Of a DNA stretch of 38,282 nucleotides, positions 16,349-24,256 are shown one piece after another. Made by a program: the position numbers and the translations under genes. Source of the DNA: JACPTG01 sp964504135. Lineage in GTDB: Archaea > Nanobdellota > Nanobdellia > Woesearchaeales > UBA10216. The DNA lies in the NCBI GenBank assembly GCA_964504135.1, contig CAZDCW010000008.1, positions 1-38,282 of the forward strand, in the 5' to 3' direction. Every line of letters starts with the position of its first letter. Within the stretch, counting starts at the first letter, position 1. The notes under the pieces were generated by a model. That model worked only from the letters and a program-made list of their open reading frames with translations, ran no database searches and was not told the DNA's origin.

Positions 16349-16777
16349 TCATCGCTTTTTTGCGTGGATATGCCTCTCATACGCCTTCTTCGTAAGCGAA
16401 TCAGCCTCTGAATTCTCCTCCCGCGGAATCCACTGGAATTTTACATTCCTCCCTTCAAGCATGTGCCTGATGATGGGAACATACTTCCTTGCAGTCTCTG
16501 AAATGAGCTTGTACTCGCCGGCCATCTGCCTGGCAACCAGCTGGCTGTCCCCCCTGATAGTGATGTCTTTTTCCCCGGGATAGCTCTTCAGGACAAAATC
16601 AACAGCATGCAGGATGCCGTTGTATTCGGCAACGTTGTTTGTCATGCCCTTCCCCTCGCCCACAACGCCTTGCCCCTCCCTAAGCTTTTTGCCAGCCCTG
16701 TAAACAACAAAGCCGTAGGTTGCAACGCCGCCGGGGTTGATTGGCGCGCAAAGGCCGTCGAAGAAAATCTCAATCAT
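16349..16777 (-). CDS. rnhA: Ribonuclease HI
   Basis: This enzyme cleaves RNA in RNA-DNA hybrids. The 142-residue chain carries the full acidic active site: Asp7 (IFFDG), Glu51 (NNVAEYNG), Asp77 (IRGDSQLV) and Asp126 (NSEADSLT). The sequence type (lacking the basic protrusion) is that of the archaeal/Sulfolobus-like RNase HI. The ATG at 16777 overlaps the stop of thpR by 8 bases, so the two are cotranscribed. Confidence 0.94.
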   Translation of the reverse strand: MIEIFFDGLCAPINPGGVATYGFVVYRAGKKLREGQGVVGEGKGMTNNVAEYNGILHAVDFVLKSYPGEKDITIRGDSQLVARQMAGEYKLISETARKYVPIIRHMLEGRNVKFQWIPREENSEADSLTKKAYERHIHAKKR

Positions 16778-17303
16778 CAGCGCCAAACACCTCCACATCC
16801 CTGTAAACAGGACCCTTTGCGGCCTGAAGAATGCTCTGCTTAAGGCTGAAGCTGCCAACCTGGAATTCAAGCCGGTTTACGGATATTCTTTTCATGACCT
16901 CCAGAAAATGTGCCTTGTCACTAATATACTTTGCCCTGGCGAGGGTTATGTGCGGGCTGAACCTGTGGTCATCAGGGTATTCGCTGCCGATGCAATCATC
17001 AACTGACCTGTGCAAATCAAGGAAACCCTTTTCTGGACTAACCCCCATCCAGACAACCCTTATGTTCTTTTCAGAGGGGAAAACGCCGAGGTCTGAAAGC
17101 GAGGCTGAAAACCTTCTGAAACCCGCTTTCCGCAGTTCCGCCCTGACCCATTCAGCCTTATCCTGCGTCACCTCGCCGAGAAACTTCAGGGTAAGGTGAA
17201 AATTTTTTGCAAGGCTAAGCTTTTCCTCTGGAAGAATAGATTGCACCCTGGACAATTCAGCCAGTACAGGTGCCGGAAGGTCAGCTGAGATGAAAAGCCT
17301 CAT
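16770..17303 (-). CDS. thpR: RNA 2',3'-cyclic phosphodiesterase (ThpR / LigT)
   Basis: A 177-residue 2H-family phosphoesterase that opens 2',3'-cyclic phosphates on RNA ends. Both catalytic HxT motifs are present: FHLTLKFLG (His36, Thr38) and SPHITLAR (His118, Thr120). The N-terminus MRLFISADLPAPV is typical of the family. The ATG at 17303 is about 27 bases from a TATA box at 17324-17337. It forms a two-gene RNA-processing unit with rnhA. Confidence 0.94.
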   Translation of the reverse strand: MRLFISADLPAPVLAELSRVQSILPEEKLSLAKNFHLTLKFLGEVTQDKAEWVRAELRKAGFRRFSASLSDLGVFPSEKNIRVVWMGVSPEKGFLDLHRSVDDCIGSEYPDDHRFSPHITLARAKYISDKAHFLEVMKRISVNRLEFQVGSFSLKQSILQAAKGPVYRDVEVFGADD

Positions 17304-17323
17304 GACGAAGGCAATGTGGGTTG

Positions 17324-17337
17324 ACTATAAAAATAAA
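17324..17337. promoter_or_regulatory. Shared AT-rich promoter core between thpR and the next gene
   Basis: The segment GACTATAAAAATAAAC reads as a TATA box on both strands. On the minus strand it lies about 27 bases before the thpR ATG (17303). On the plus strand it lies about 25 bases before the ATG at 17355. Confidence 0.5.
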
Positions 17338-17354
17338 CGTTTATGCCCTTTTTT

Positions 17355-17729
17355 ATGACATATAGAAGAATGAGGACTGCCCATACAGGAAATCTCGTAG
17401 CAATATTAGGCGCTGTCCAGGACTCTGCAGACGAGTTTCTTAACTCCAATCCTGACGAGCGTTATGCAGGAACTATTGCCGAAGTTAGGCAAACTTACAA
17501 TATAGCTGGAGCAGTAAATCAGCCAATTACCAGAGAGGAATTAACACGAATGTACACTGGAGCGATAAGAATGCTCGAATCTGTAAAGGCCATGCCAGTA
17601 AGTGACTTGGGTTTGGAAGCGCTGGAATCAGCAATGGAAAGGTCTTCAAACTGGCTTGAGCTTATGGTGGAAACACACGAACAATGTCGTGAAGTTCCTG
17701 GGCCTTCAACAGGGAAGGGCATGCAATAG
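17355..17729 (+). CDS. Unknown helical protein, 124 residues
   Basis: I do not recognise this protein. It is soluble and mostly helical, with alternating acidic and hydrophobic residues (LVAILGAVQDSADEF, TREELTRMYTGAIRMLESVK) and a low-complexity tail (VPGPSTGKGMQ). There are no Cys pairs beyond a single Cys near the end and no membrane segment. Possible starts are 17343, 17355 and 17370; 17355 fits the TATA spacing. Base composition is somewhat richer in A/T than in neighbouring genes, so acquisition is possible. Confidence 0.6.
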   Translation: MTYRRMRTAHTGNLVAILGAVQDSADEFLNSNPDERYAGTIAEVRQTYNIAGAVNQPITREELTRMYTGAIRMLESVKAMPVSDLGLEALESAMERSSNWLELMVETHEQCREVPGPSTGKGMQ

Positions 17730-17765
17730 GTATAGCTTCCTTAATTTAGCAATCCACGAGAGGAG

Positions 17766-18101
17766 CTACTTCTCCTCCTCGCCGAAGTCCTCAGTGTCCT
17801 CTTCAGACTCGTCCCCTGACTCATCAGATTCCTCAACTTCCTCGTCTGATTCCCCTTCAGACTCCTCTTCCTTTTTGGACTCTGACTTTCCGATGACCTC
17901 AGCGAAGCCGACGCTCTTAAGAACCTTTGTCACGCGAATCCTGACCCTGTCACCCTTGTGCGTGTCAGGAACAAAAAGCACGAACCCCTCCTTCTTCGCA
18001 ATGCCATCGCCCTTCTCACCGACAGCCTCAATAACAGTCTCCATCTCGTCGCCCACCTTGACCGGCGTAGGCTTTGGCCTGAAACCCTTTTCTGAATTCA
18101 T
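17766..18101 (-). CDS. TRAM-domain RNA-binding protein with acidic tail
   Basis: The first 70 residues form a TRAM domain, an OB-like RNA-binding fold: VKVGDEMETVIEAVGEKGDG, AKKEGFVLFVPDTHKGDRVR, IRVTKVLKSVGFAEVIG. Small archaeal TRAM proteins act as RNA chaperones. Unusual here is a C-terminal tail of about 40 residues made almost only of Glu, Asp, Ser and Gly. A strong Shine-Dalgarno site (GGAGGA, 18108-18114) precedes the ATG at 18101, and a TATA box lies at 18149-18157, giving a leader of about 25 bases. Confidence 0.9.
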   Translation of the reverse strand: MNSEKGFRPKPTPVKVGDEMETVIEAVGEKGDGIAKKEGFVLFVPDTHKGDRVRIRVTKVLKSVGFAEVIGKSESKKEEESEGESDEEVEESDESGDESEEDTEDFGEEEK

Positions 18102-18217
18102 GTACGTTTCCTCCGAACAAATTTTTACAATCCAGATTTGAAATTCATTATATAAATGTTTCTACTCCCCAGGCGCATTCGGCAATGTTTTTATAGCCGC
18201 CACGCTGACACAGCGCC

Positions 18218-18760
18218 ATGTCTGACTTTGACATAGGGTATGCCTATTACCTGCATGACAAGCAGATAGAGGCTGAGGATGCCAGGGCGAACGGCACTAT
18301 CCTCATAAGGACAGGGGTAATTTTAATCCTCTTTTCCATGTCAATCGCAGCACTGGCCCGGAAGCCCGAGGCATTGCTGCTTTCAGGGCTGGGCTTCGCG
18401 GCCATAATGATGGGCGTCCAGAGGCATGCGGCAACGAAGAAGCTGCATGAGGGCGAGATTAAACGGAATCAGAGAATGAACATTGAGCTGCATCACACTC
18501 CTATCAAGCCCCATCAACTTATTGCAAAGCCTTCGATACTGAGGGAAAGGCTGGCAAGGAAATTCTCAGAAAGCCTGTCTGAACACCATGCAGAAAAGGA
18601 GGCCATAACAGAAATAATCAGGCAGAACTCGGGAAGTGACATAAACTCGGTCTACAAAATATACAGACTACAGGGCGGCAAAGCCGACCCAGAGCACTTT
18701 GTAAAGCTCCTGCACAGCCTAAAGAGGCATGGCAGCGTAATGGTCAGGCACCTGTCCTAA
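18218..18760 (+). CDS. Unknown protein with two membrane segments
   Basis: I do not recognise this 180-residue protein. Two adjacent membrane helices are seen at about residues 27-46 (ILIRTGVILILFSMSIAALA) and 51-67 (ALLLSGLGFAAIMMGVQ). The remaining 110 residues are basic and helical, probably cytoplasmic, and rich in His/Lys/Arg. A TATA box at 18189-18195 lies about 26 bases before the ATG, so the transcript is leaderless. The 3' end overlaps the convergent radA by 4 bases. Confidence 0.72.
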   Translation: MSDFDIGYAYYLHDKQIEAEDARANGTILIRTGVILILFSMSIAALARKPEALLLSGLGFAAIMMGVQRHAATKKLHEGEIKRNQRMNIELHHTPIKPHQLIAKPSILRERLARKFSESLSEHHAEKEAITEIIRQNSGSDINSVYKIYRLQGGKADPEHFVKLLHSLKRHGSVMVRHLS

Positions 18761-19752
18761 ACATCCCTGATTCCTGACTCGTCCACAAAAAACATCGCCT
18801 CAGCCTCAGGAAGATTCGGGCTGTCAACAAGCTTTGCTACCCGGCTTCCCTTCTTTCCCCTCCTGAGATACATCCTGTATGTGCTGTTATGGCTGACAAC
18901 ATGCCCGCCAATGGCCTCAGTAGGGTCCCCAAAAAAGACATCAGGCCTGGCCATCACCTGATTCGTGACATAGACGCACAGATTGTAGGTCGTGGCAAGC
19001 CGCATCAGGGAATGCATGTGCTTGTTAAGCTTCTGCTGCCTCTCAGCAAGAGTGCCCCTGCCAATGAACTCTGCCCTGAAATGCGCGGTAAGGGAGTCCA
19101 CCACCACGAGCTTTACGTTCAGACCCTTCTTGATAAGGTCCTCAACCTTCTCAGCCAGGAGCATCTGATGGTCTGAGTTGAAAGCCCGCGCAACCCTGAT
19201 GTTCCTAAGGACCTTGTCCGGGTCCATTCCTGGAAGGATGAGCTGCTTTATCCTCTCTGGCCTGAATGTTGACTCGGTGTCTATGAAGACTGCAACGTTC
19301 TCAGGGTTGTCCCTCTGGACATTAACGCAGAGAGTGTGGGCCAGTTGGCTCTTTCCAGCCCCGTAAGCCCCGAACGCCTCAGTAATCGCGCCTGACTCAA
19401 AACCGCCGCCCAGAAGATTATTCAGCGCGCTGCTTTTTGTCGTAATCTTGTAAATTCCCTCCCTCCTCTTCAATACCTCGTCAGCGCTTTCAAAGCCCAT
19501 CTCCATCTTTTCCCTGGCAGACTGGATTATCCTCCTTGCAGCCTGCTCGGTCACGCCAGCCATGTCCACAATCTCCCCAGGGGTTGCAACTGCAACAGAA
19601 AGAAGCGTGTCAAATCCTGAAGCAGCAAGCTTCTCAGCAGTGGCAGCGCCCACGCCAGGCAGCTGGGTAAGCTCAGCGCCCCTGAAAGCCAGCCCTGCAA
19701 CCGGCTCATCCACCTGCTCAGATTCCATAACCAGCTCCGCTCTTTTTTTCAT
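18757..19752 (-). CDS. radA: DNA repair and recombination protein RadA
   Basis: RadA is the archaeal Rad51/RecA-type strand-exchange ATPase. The 331 residues have an N-terminal helix-hairpin-helix domain (about 28-80: LTQLPGVGAATAEKLAASGF), the linker GFESADEVLKRR, Walker A GAYGAGKSQ (about 128-136), Walker B VKLVVVDSLTAHFRAEFIGR, and the L1/L2 regions (LAERQQKLNKH; YVTNQVMARPDVFFGDP). The usual Walker A of RadA is GEFGSGKTQ, so Ala, Tyr, Ala and Ser replacements are unusual but keep the fold signature. The ATG at 19752 has a GGTGAT Shine-Dalgarno site 5 bases upstream; a GTG at 19755 is less likely. Confidence 0.96.
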   Translation of the reverse strand: MKKRAELVMESEQVDEPVAGLAFRGAELTQLPGVGAATAEKLAASGFDTLLSVAVATPGEIVDMAGVTEQAARRIIQSAREKMEMGFESADEVLKRREGIYKITTKSSALNNLLGGGFESGAITEAFGAYGAGKSQLAHTLCVNVQRDNPENVAVFIDTESTFRPERIKQLILPGMDPDKVLRNIRVARAFNSDHQMLLAEKVEDLIKKGLNVKLVVVDSLTAHFRAEFIGRGTLAERQQKLNKHMHSLMRLATTYNLCVYVTNQVMARPDVFFGDPTEAIGGHVVSHNSTYRMYLRRGKKGSRVAKLVDSPNLPEAEAMFFVDESGIRDV

Positions 19753-19772
19753 CACGCATCACCATTTTTCAG

Positions 19773-20051
19773 TCAAATGACCTCCTCCATAACAATCTCC
19801 TCCTGCGCACCATCAGCCCTGCTTACAAGGTAGTCAAACGCCTTGGTAAGCACAAGCACTGCCTTGGGAAGGTCGTTAACACGCAGCGAGCCAGTGGACT
19901 TCCACGTGTCCTTGTCCTTATAGCTGCGCTCAACCTGCACAGAGGCATAGCTTCCCTTTTCTGTCACATTCCGCCAGATTACCGCAGAAACAGGGCCTGC
20001 CCTGAACTTCTTCTCAGGCCTTTGCCTGGCCAACTTATCAACGATTTCCAT
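19773..20051 (-). CDS. Small conserved protein next to radA, likely nucleic-acid binding
   Basis: The 92-residue protein has a compact beta-rich pattern: KKFRAGPVSAVIWRNVTEKG, VQVERSYKDKDTWKSTGSLR, VNDLPKAVLVLTKAFDYLV. I recognise this type of short sequence from archaea and some phages but know no assigned function. Position directly upstream of radA (20 bases) and near RPA, and the paired aromatic/basic strands, suggest single-stranded DNA or RNA binding; this is inference. The start is fixed by a near-perfect Shine-Dalgarno site, GGAGGT, 4 bases before the ATG at 20051. Confidence 0.78.
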   Translation of the reverse strand: MEIVDKLARQRPEKKFRAGPVSAVIWRNVTEKGSYASVQVERSYKDKDTWKSTGSLRVNDLPKAVLVLTKAFDYLVSRADGAQEEIVMEEVI

Positions 20052-20137
20052 CTTACCTCCTCCTTCCTGTTCGGGTCTTGTTTCAACCTCTCAGCTAACG
20101 CCTTGAGGCGGAGTAAGAAGACTATCAGCATGCTGGG

Positions 20138-20145
20138 TTTAAATA
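20138..20145 (-). promoter_or_regulatory. Promoter of the 92-residue gene and radA
   Basis: The minus strand reads AAAGTATTTAAACCC. With the usual spacing, transcription would start near 20115, giving a leader of about 64 bases that contains a small GCC-TCAA-GGC hairpin and the GGAGGT Shine-Dalgarno site. Confidence 0.5.
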
Positions 20146-20223
20146 CTTTGCCTGGGCCTGTCCAGTGTCCAGTGGGTCAGGGATTTATAAATGAATATTT
20201 TTAGCTCATTATTATTCATAGTA

Positions 20224-20390
20224 GCAGGCTGTGGCTACCTCTGTTCTGCAGTCCCTATCGGGAAACAGGTAGCGTGTACGGTTTGGCTTCGTTCACTGGT
20301 TTGAAATGTTCACTGCCCTTGCCTCTGTGATTGCGCATTGCCTTTGTACAGGCTTCATTTGTACAGTACACGAAGAGTCAGCCCGCTGCT
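20224..20390 (+). repeat. Dispersed structured element, copy 1 (longest)
   Basis: One of three related intergenic elements. It starts GCAGGCTGTGGCTACC and ends AGTACACGAAGAGTCAGCCC plus GC. Predicted pairs: the outer stem GC-GGCTG (from 20224) with CAGCC-GC (to 20388); the hairpin GCTACC (20234-20239) with GGTAGC (20268-20273), enclosing TGTT/AACA and TCCC/GGGA; and GTGTAC (20274-20279) with GTACAC (20366-20371). This is a multi-branch fold. The strand of any transcript is unknown: TTTATAAAT lies upstream on the plus strand (from 20184) and CTTTAAATAA on the minus strand at about 20403-20412. Copies 2 and 3 share blocks in the same order. It may be a small RNA family or a short non-autonomous mobile element. 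Confidence 0.6.
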
Positions 20391-20432
20391 TAAAACATGG
20401 CCTTATTTAAAGCGGAGAATGGAGAACAAGCA

Positions 20433-21449
20433 TCAGCCCCTCTGCTCCCTCAGCTTCTCAACTTCCTGCTGCAGCCTGGCAATCTCATCATCAGGCTCAG
20501 GGTTAACCAGAACGCTGCTGGCAACAAGCTCAACCCTGTTGAACATGTCATTTTTTGCAGATTTTCCGAGAATCTTCACGCTGGCTCCCAAAAGCCCATT
20601 CCTCACATTCTCAAAGGCATCAGGAGAGTCCCTAAAGGCAAGTATCCCCTCGTGAGGAAGCCCAAGAAGCTTCTGCGTCTGCTCCCTGAAGAAAACAGCC
20701 CTCACACTTTCAGTGCCATCATCCAGATAAGCGTTAAGCACGTAAGAGTAGGAGGGGCTAACAGCGCCATGAACCTCACACACAGCCGAGCCATCATTCA
20801 GACGCGCCCTCTTGCCGCAGTGGCAAACCTCAAAAAACCTGGGCTCAAAAACCTGGACAATGGTAGCAAGAACTTCAACCTGGCCCTCGCCTCCCTGAAG
20901 TTCTGCGAGATTCTTCCGCGAAGCAGGCTGGACAGCAGTAACTGGCACGTTCACTGACTCCCCCTCAGGATTGATAAGCAGCTTGCTCCTGTCATTAAGG
21001 TGGACCTCATTAAAAGAGCCGCGCTGCCTGACATAGCCGCCCTTCACACGCAACACATCACCAGCCTTCAGCTTAGAGGCGAAATCAGCCATCTCATTCC
21101 AAAGCACAACCCTCACCTGGCCAGTCTCATCAGCTATCTGGACCGAGGCCACCCTGCCCTCCCTGCCTGAAGACTGGAAAGACCTTGCATCGTAAACAGC
21201 AACAACCCTGCCAAGAACCTCCACATCCCTCAGCCCTGCCAGGATGTTCCTAATCTCCATTCTTCCTGAAACCGGCTCAAAAAGCCTGACGCCCAGCTCG
21301 TTGGCAATAATATGGGCCGCGCCCTCCCTGCTCACCAGGCCGGAGAGCATTGAAATCCTTTCATCAACCCTCCTGCCTATCTCAGCCTCATCAAGGCCTG
21401 ACTTCTCCCTTATTCTTGCAACTATATCCTCATAAGGCACCCTAAGCAT
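20433..21449 (-). CDS. rpa: Replication protein A (single-stranded DNA-binding, OB-fold)
   Basis: Archaeal RPA coats single-stranded DNA in replication and repair. In this 338-residue protein an N-terminal helical part (1-65) is followed by an OB fold (about 68-160: ILAGLRDVEVLGRVVAVYDA, VASVQIADETGQVRVVLWNE, AGDVLRVKGGYVRQRG). A second OB-like part follows with a zinc finger (CHCGKRARLNDGSAVCEVHG, about 228-247), then a coiled-coil tail (EIARLQQEVEKLREQ). A zinc finger in a single-chain RPA is known from several euryarchaea. The ATG at 21449 is 22-31 bases from the TATA box at 21471-21480. Confidence 0.93.
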   Translation of the reverse strand: MLRVPYEDIVARIREKSGLDEAEIGRRVDERISMLSGLVSREGAAHIIANELGVRLFEPVSGRMEIRNILAGLRDVEVLGRVVAVYDARSFQSSGREGRVASVQIADETGQVRVVLWNEMADFASKLKAGDVLRVKGGYVRQRGSFNEVHLNDRSKLLINPEGESVNVPVTAVQPASRKNLAELQGGEGQVEVLATIVQVFEPRFFEVCHCGKRARLNDGSAVCEVHGAVSPSYSYVLNAYLDDGTESVRAVFFREQTQKLLGLPHEGILAFRDSPDAFENVRNGLLGASVKILGKSAKNDMFNRVELVASSVLVNPEPDDEIARLQQEVEKLREQRG

Positions 21450-21470
21450 GCCACAGGGCCTTGCTGCAAA

Positions 21471-21519
21471 CTATAAATAAGTTTTGCTTGCGGTTTTTAC
21501 TGGCGCAAAACTATTTAAA
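21471..21519. promoter_or_regulatory. Divergent promoters of RPA and the four-gene membrane operon
   Basis: Minus strand: TTATTTATAG (21471-21480) before the RPA start at 21449. Plus strand: CTATTTAAAG (21511-21520), about 30 bases before the ATG at 21545. Both give leaderless or nearly leaderless mRNAs. Confidence 0.6.
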
Positions 21520-21544
21520 GGCTCCTGGCCGATTCTGAGCTGGC

Positions 21545-22360
21545 ATGGGAAAAAGAGGTGAATCGTCGCTTTCCTATTTTGTAAACACAAATTTTGTCAA
21601 AATCGCGGTCAGCGCAATGATAGTTGTCGTGCTGCTCCTGCTTGTCCGGGCCTACGCCAACAACAGCTCCACAGAAAGGCAATTCCTGTCAAGGGACACT
21701 GCCATGCTCATAGATGCCATGCTCGCAGCTCCCGGAGATGTCGAGTATGCCTACGTCCTGCCAAGCCGCAGGTTTGACTACAAGCTGGGCGGAGGCATTG
21801 TGAGTGTCCAGGACAAGCGTGCAGGCCTTTCATCTGAGTATTTCTTTGCCGAGAGCGAGAGGGTTGCCTTTGTGTCGCTGGAAACAGAAAGCCCGCCCAG
21901 GGAGTTAAGGTTTATCAAGAAAGGCAAGGAGCTGCGGGTCAACGCAGTCTACGACGACAGCGAAAAGGAAGCCCTGAAGGCTTTCGACCAGCTTGTAAGC
22001 TTCCTCAGGACAAATTCAAAGAAATCATACACTTTCAAGTGCCGCGAAACCTTCGCATTCAACGCTGCAACCGGCTACTATATTTCATTCTCAAACGGAA
22101 TTGCCAGCCTGATCCACCAGTCATCAACAGGAGAAAGCCAGGTGGCGTCAGACAGGGTGCCTGACCTGGAGGTCTACAACTCCGCTGCAAAGGGCTTCAC
22201 ACTTGCCTCAGGATGGGAGCCTGACAGCGCTGCCGCGATAAAAATGAAGGGAGGGCTCAACCTTGTGCACCAATCCGGAACTTGGCGTTATTCCAGCAGC
22301 AGCATTGAGGTCAACCAGCTTCCAGCATGCGAACTCGAATCACTGGCAAGAAAGCAGTAG
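21545..22360 (+). CDS. Membrane-anchored protein, first gene of plus-strand operon
   Basis: I do not recognise this family. The 271-residue protein has a basic N-terminus (MGKRGESSLSYFV), one membrane helix at about 18-35 (VKIAVSAMIVVVLLLLV) and a beta-rich domain that would lie outside the cell. It contains two Cys (KCRETF near 165 and ACELES near 263) that could form a disulphide. The short basic lead before the anchor is like that of pilin-type or type-II membrane proteins. It heads an operon of four genes with overlapping ends; the next start lies 34 bases inside this gene. Confidence 0.75.
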   Translation: MGKRGESSLSYFVNTNFVKIAVSAMIVVVLLLLVRAYANNSSTERQFLSRDTAMLIDAMLAAPGDVEYAYVLPSRRFDYKLGGGIVSVQDKRAGLSSEYFFAESERVAFVSLETESPPRELRFIKKGKELRVNAVYDDSEKEALKAFDQLVSFLRTNSKKSYTFKCRETFAFNAATGYYISFSNGIASLIHQSSTGESQVASDRVPDLEVYNSAAKGFTLASGWEPDSAAAIKMKGGLNLVHQSGTWRYSSSSIEVNQLPACELESLARKQ

Positions 22361-22773
22361 TAAGCGAGGAGCTGGCGCAGATTGCCAGAACCGCTTTCCT
22401 GATTTACGTAGTTGTAGTAATCATAGCAGTCATGTACCTGAACTCTGTAAAAATACTTGACACCGGCGATGCAGAAGCAAGAATCCTGGCCAACAGGCTC
22501 GCATACGAGGCAGGAGGCACTGACAAGGACACAGGCCGCGTGTACGTCGGGACACTGGACAACTCCATTGATTCAAAAACCCTGGAAAAACGAATGGACT
22601 TTGTAATCCAAAGAAGGATTGGAGGAAAGATTTCAACTGGAACAAAAGCGGTTTACTACAACGAATTCTGGTACAACAACCTGAAGCCAAGGGTTGGGTA
22701 CGATACAGTCCAGGGGAGCCAGGCCTTTTACGGGCATAAAGGGGAAGTAGCCAGCTCAGAGGTAATAATATGA
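22327..22773 (+). CDS. Membrane-anchored protein, second gene of plus-strand operon
   Basis: The 148 residues have no family I recognise. There is one N-terminal membrane helix at about 22-42 (TAFLIYVVVVIIAVMYLNS), preceded by a charged stretch with SEELAQIA, and an outside domain of about 105 residues with no Cys. Tyr and Asn are frequent in the middle (YYNEFWYNNLKPRVGY). The stop overlaps the next start in an ATGA, so translation is coupled. Confidence 0.75.
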   Translation: MRTRITGKKAVVSEELAQIARTAFLIYVVVVIIAVMYLNSVKILDTGDAEARILANRLAYEAGGTDKDTGRVYVGTLDNSIDSKTLEKRMDFVIQRRIGGKISTGTKAVYYNEFWYNNLKPRVGYDTVQGSQAFYGHKGEVASSEVII

Positions 22774-23288
22774 ACACCAGGGGAGACCTTCCAATCGGAA
22801 TTTTCATCGCAGCATTAGTATTTACTTTTTCAGCCATCACACTACTTCTTGCGGTCAACTTCCTGCCAGTGTTCGGAAGGCAAGGGCCAATAGTCTCAAG
22901 CGTTGGAAGCAGCCTGGCTGACTCAGAATACTACGCCTTCTCAATCAGCGCAGTCAACTTCCTACGGCTGGAAAAGGAGGGCTCAAGCATCGGCAGGAAA
23001 ATGGATGAACTGGCACAGGCATGCAAGACAGGAGGCAGCGAATGCGACGCACTTGCCGCAAAAATGGATGCTTATGCCGACGCCTACCTGAAGGCGTATG
23101 AGAAGAAATGCGTCGCAATCGAGCTTCGGGAACCAACAGGCGTCATGATATGGCAGGGAAGGCAGTCAGAGCACTGCCTCTTCGCAAGGTCTGCATTCGC
23201 AGGAGCCAAGTACAAGACTGAGATTCTAATACCCACAAGCGACCCGTCAACAGGCATCGTGTTCGTCCAGAAAAGGGTGTTCGGATGA
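22770..23288 (+). CDS. Membrane-anchored protein, third gene of plus-strand operon
   Basis: The 172-residue protein is of no known family. It begins MNTRGDLPIGIFIAALVFTF; the membrane helix spans about 8-30 and follows an Arg-Gly, as a prepilin peptidase site might, though no clear motif is seen. The outside domain has four Cys: CKTGGSEC near residues 89-95, KKCVAIE near 112 and EHCLFA near 133. ATGA overlaps at both ends place it firmly in the operon. Confidence 0.75.
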   Translation: MNTRGDLPIGIFIAALVFTFSAITLLLAVNFLPVFGRQGPIVSSVGSSLADSEYYAFSISAVNFLRLEKEGSSIGRKMDELAQACKTGGSECDALAAKMDAYADAYLKAYEKKCVAIELREPTGVMIWQGRQSEHCLFARSAFAGAKYKTEILIPTSDPSTGIVFVQKRVFG

Positions 23289-24073
23289 GAGCACTGCATG
23301 GAAGGAAGGCTGACTTCATGGCCACTGTAACAACCTTTCTGGGCGTAAGCATCCTGGTATTCCTGCTGGGATTCCAGCTCGGCAGCTATTACCAGGTCGC
23401 AAAAGGGCTTAACATCGGCGACAAACAATTCACCCTTTTCTCAGCCTACAGCAGGGCAGAGGAAGCACTTTTCTACGTTGACGAATCCTCAGGCATTGCC
23501 CTTGAACAGGCGTCCTCTGAAGCAGCAGCAATGGGCGGAACCGCAAACCCTGCCTGTGGGACAGCCAGCGGAATTGCGCTCTGGAAGGATGGCAAAAAGG
23601 AGTGCTACCCATCAACAGAAGACAACAGGGCAGCGCTTGCCCAGTCATTTACTCCACAGCTTTCCAAGTACCTGGCAGCCTACAAGGCGCTAAAGATACC
23701 TGCTGACTATTCCTACGAGTTCAAGGAGGGGAATATCATTGGAATGGCAAAGCAGGATACAGCAATCAGCGGCGAACTGGCGAAGACAGATTCAAAAGAC
23801 ACATACTCATACAAGTTCAGGGCCTCCTTCAAGCACCCGATGCCCTATTCAGATGAATATGACGCCATCAAAGCGAAAGCCAGGCAGATTGCATCATCAT
23901 GCGAGGGAAAAAACGGGTTTTCAGGATGCATCAAATCCTTTGACGGCCCAGCAGCAGGAGGGCTTCAACTGGATGTAAACTGCCTGGGGCCTCCTGACGA
24001 AACAGAGAGGCTCGTGCTAATCTGCGCAAGAAATGGCAAAACAGAATACAGGTTCGGGCTCAGGCTGGAGTAA
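23285..24073 (+). CDS. Membrane-anchored protein, fourth gene of plus-strand operon
   Basis: The 262-residue chain has one N-terminal helix at about 12-32 (MATVTTFLGVSILVFLLGFQ) after a basic lead (MRALHGRKADF) and a large outside domain with six Cys (in NPACGTAS, KKECYPS, SSCEGKNGFSGC, VNCLGPP and LICARN), consistent with disulphides. I do not recognise the family. A second possible start lies at the internal Met (about residue 12). The gene ends 30 bases before repeat copy 2. Confidence 0.75.
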   Translation: MRALHGRKADFMATVTTFLGVSILVFLLGFQLGSYYQVAKGLNIGDKQFTLFSAYSRAEEALFYVDESSGIALEQASSEAAAMGGTANPACGTASGIALWKDGKKECYPSTEDNRAALAQSFTPQLSKYLAAYKALKIPADYSYEFKEGNIIGMAKQDTAISGELAKTDSKDTYSYKFRASFKHPMPYSDEYDAIKAKARQIASSCEGKNGFSGCIKSFDGPAAGGLQLDVNCLGPPDETERLVLICARNGKTEYRFGLRLE

Positions 24074-24103
24074 GATTTTAACCTCACTTAACTATAACTA
24101 ACA

Positions 24104-24250
24104 GCAGGCTGTGGCTACCCTGGATTCAGCAGCCCCTTACGGGAGTAGGTTGTGTGTACGGTACTTCGTTCACTGCATCTTCAATGTTAACGCGCCTTGC
24201 TTGCTGTTCCTTCCCTGTGGGATACTTATTGCCTTCTGCACAGATGCCTG
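24104..24250 (+). repeat. Dispersed structured element, copy 2
   Basis: It shares with copy 1 the 16-base start GCAGGCTGTGGCTACC (24104-24119), a CCC-TTAC-GGG hairpin in the same place, GTGTACGG (24154-24161) and CTTCGTTCACTG (24164-24175). It shares with copy 3 a GTTAAC...GCCYTTGC block. The far arm is diverged (GCCTG at 24246-24250 can pair with CAGGC at 24105-24109). It lies between the ends of two convergent operons, so a terminator role for this copy is possible. Confidence 0.55.
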
Positions 24251-24256
24251 AATAAC

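Noticed and set aside
20052..20432. Possible tRNA or SRP RNA in the gap between the 92-residue gene and RPA
   Set aside because: No T-arm GTTCRA, no CCA-ready acceptor pairing of tRNA length and none of the SRP helix 8 motifs; the content is a promoter, a leader and the dispersed element.
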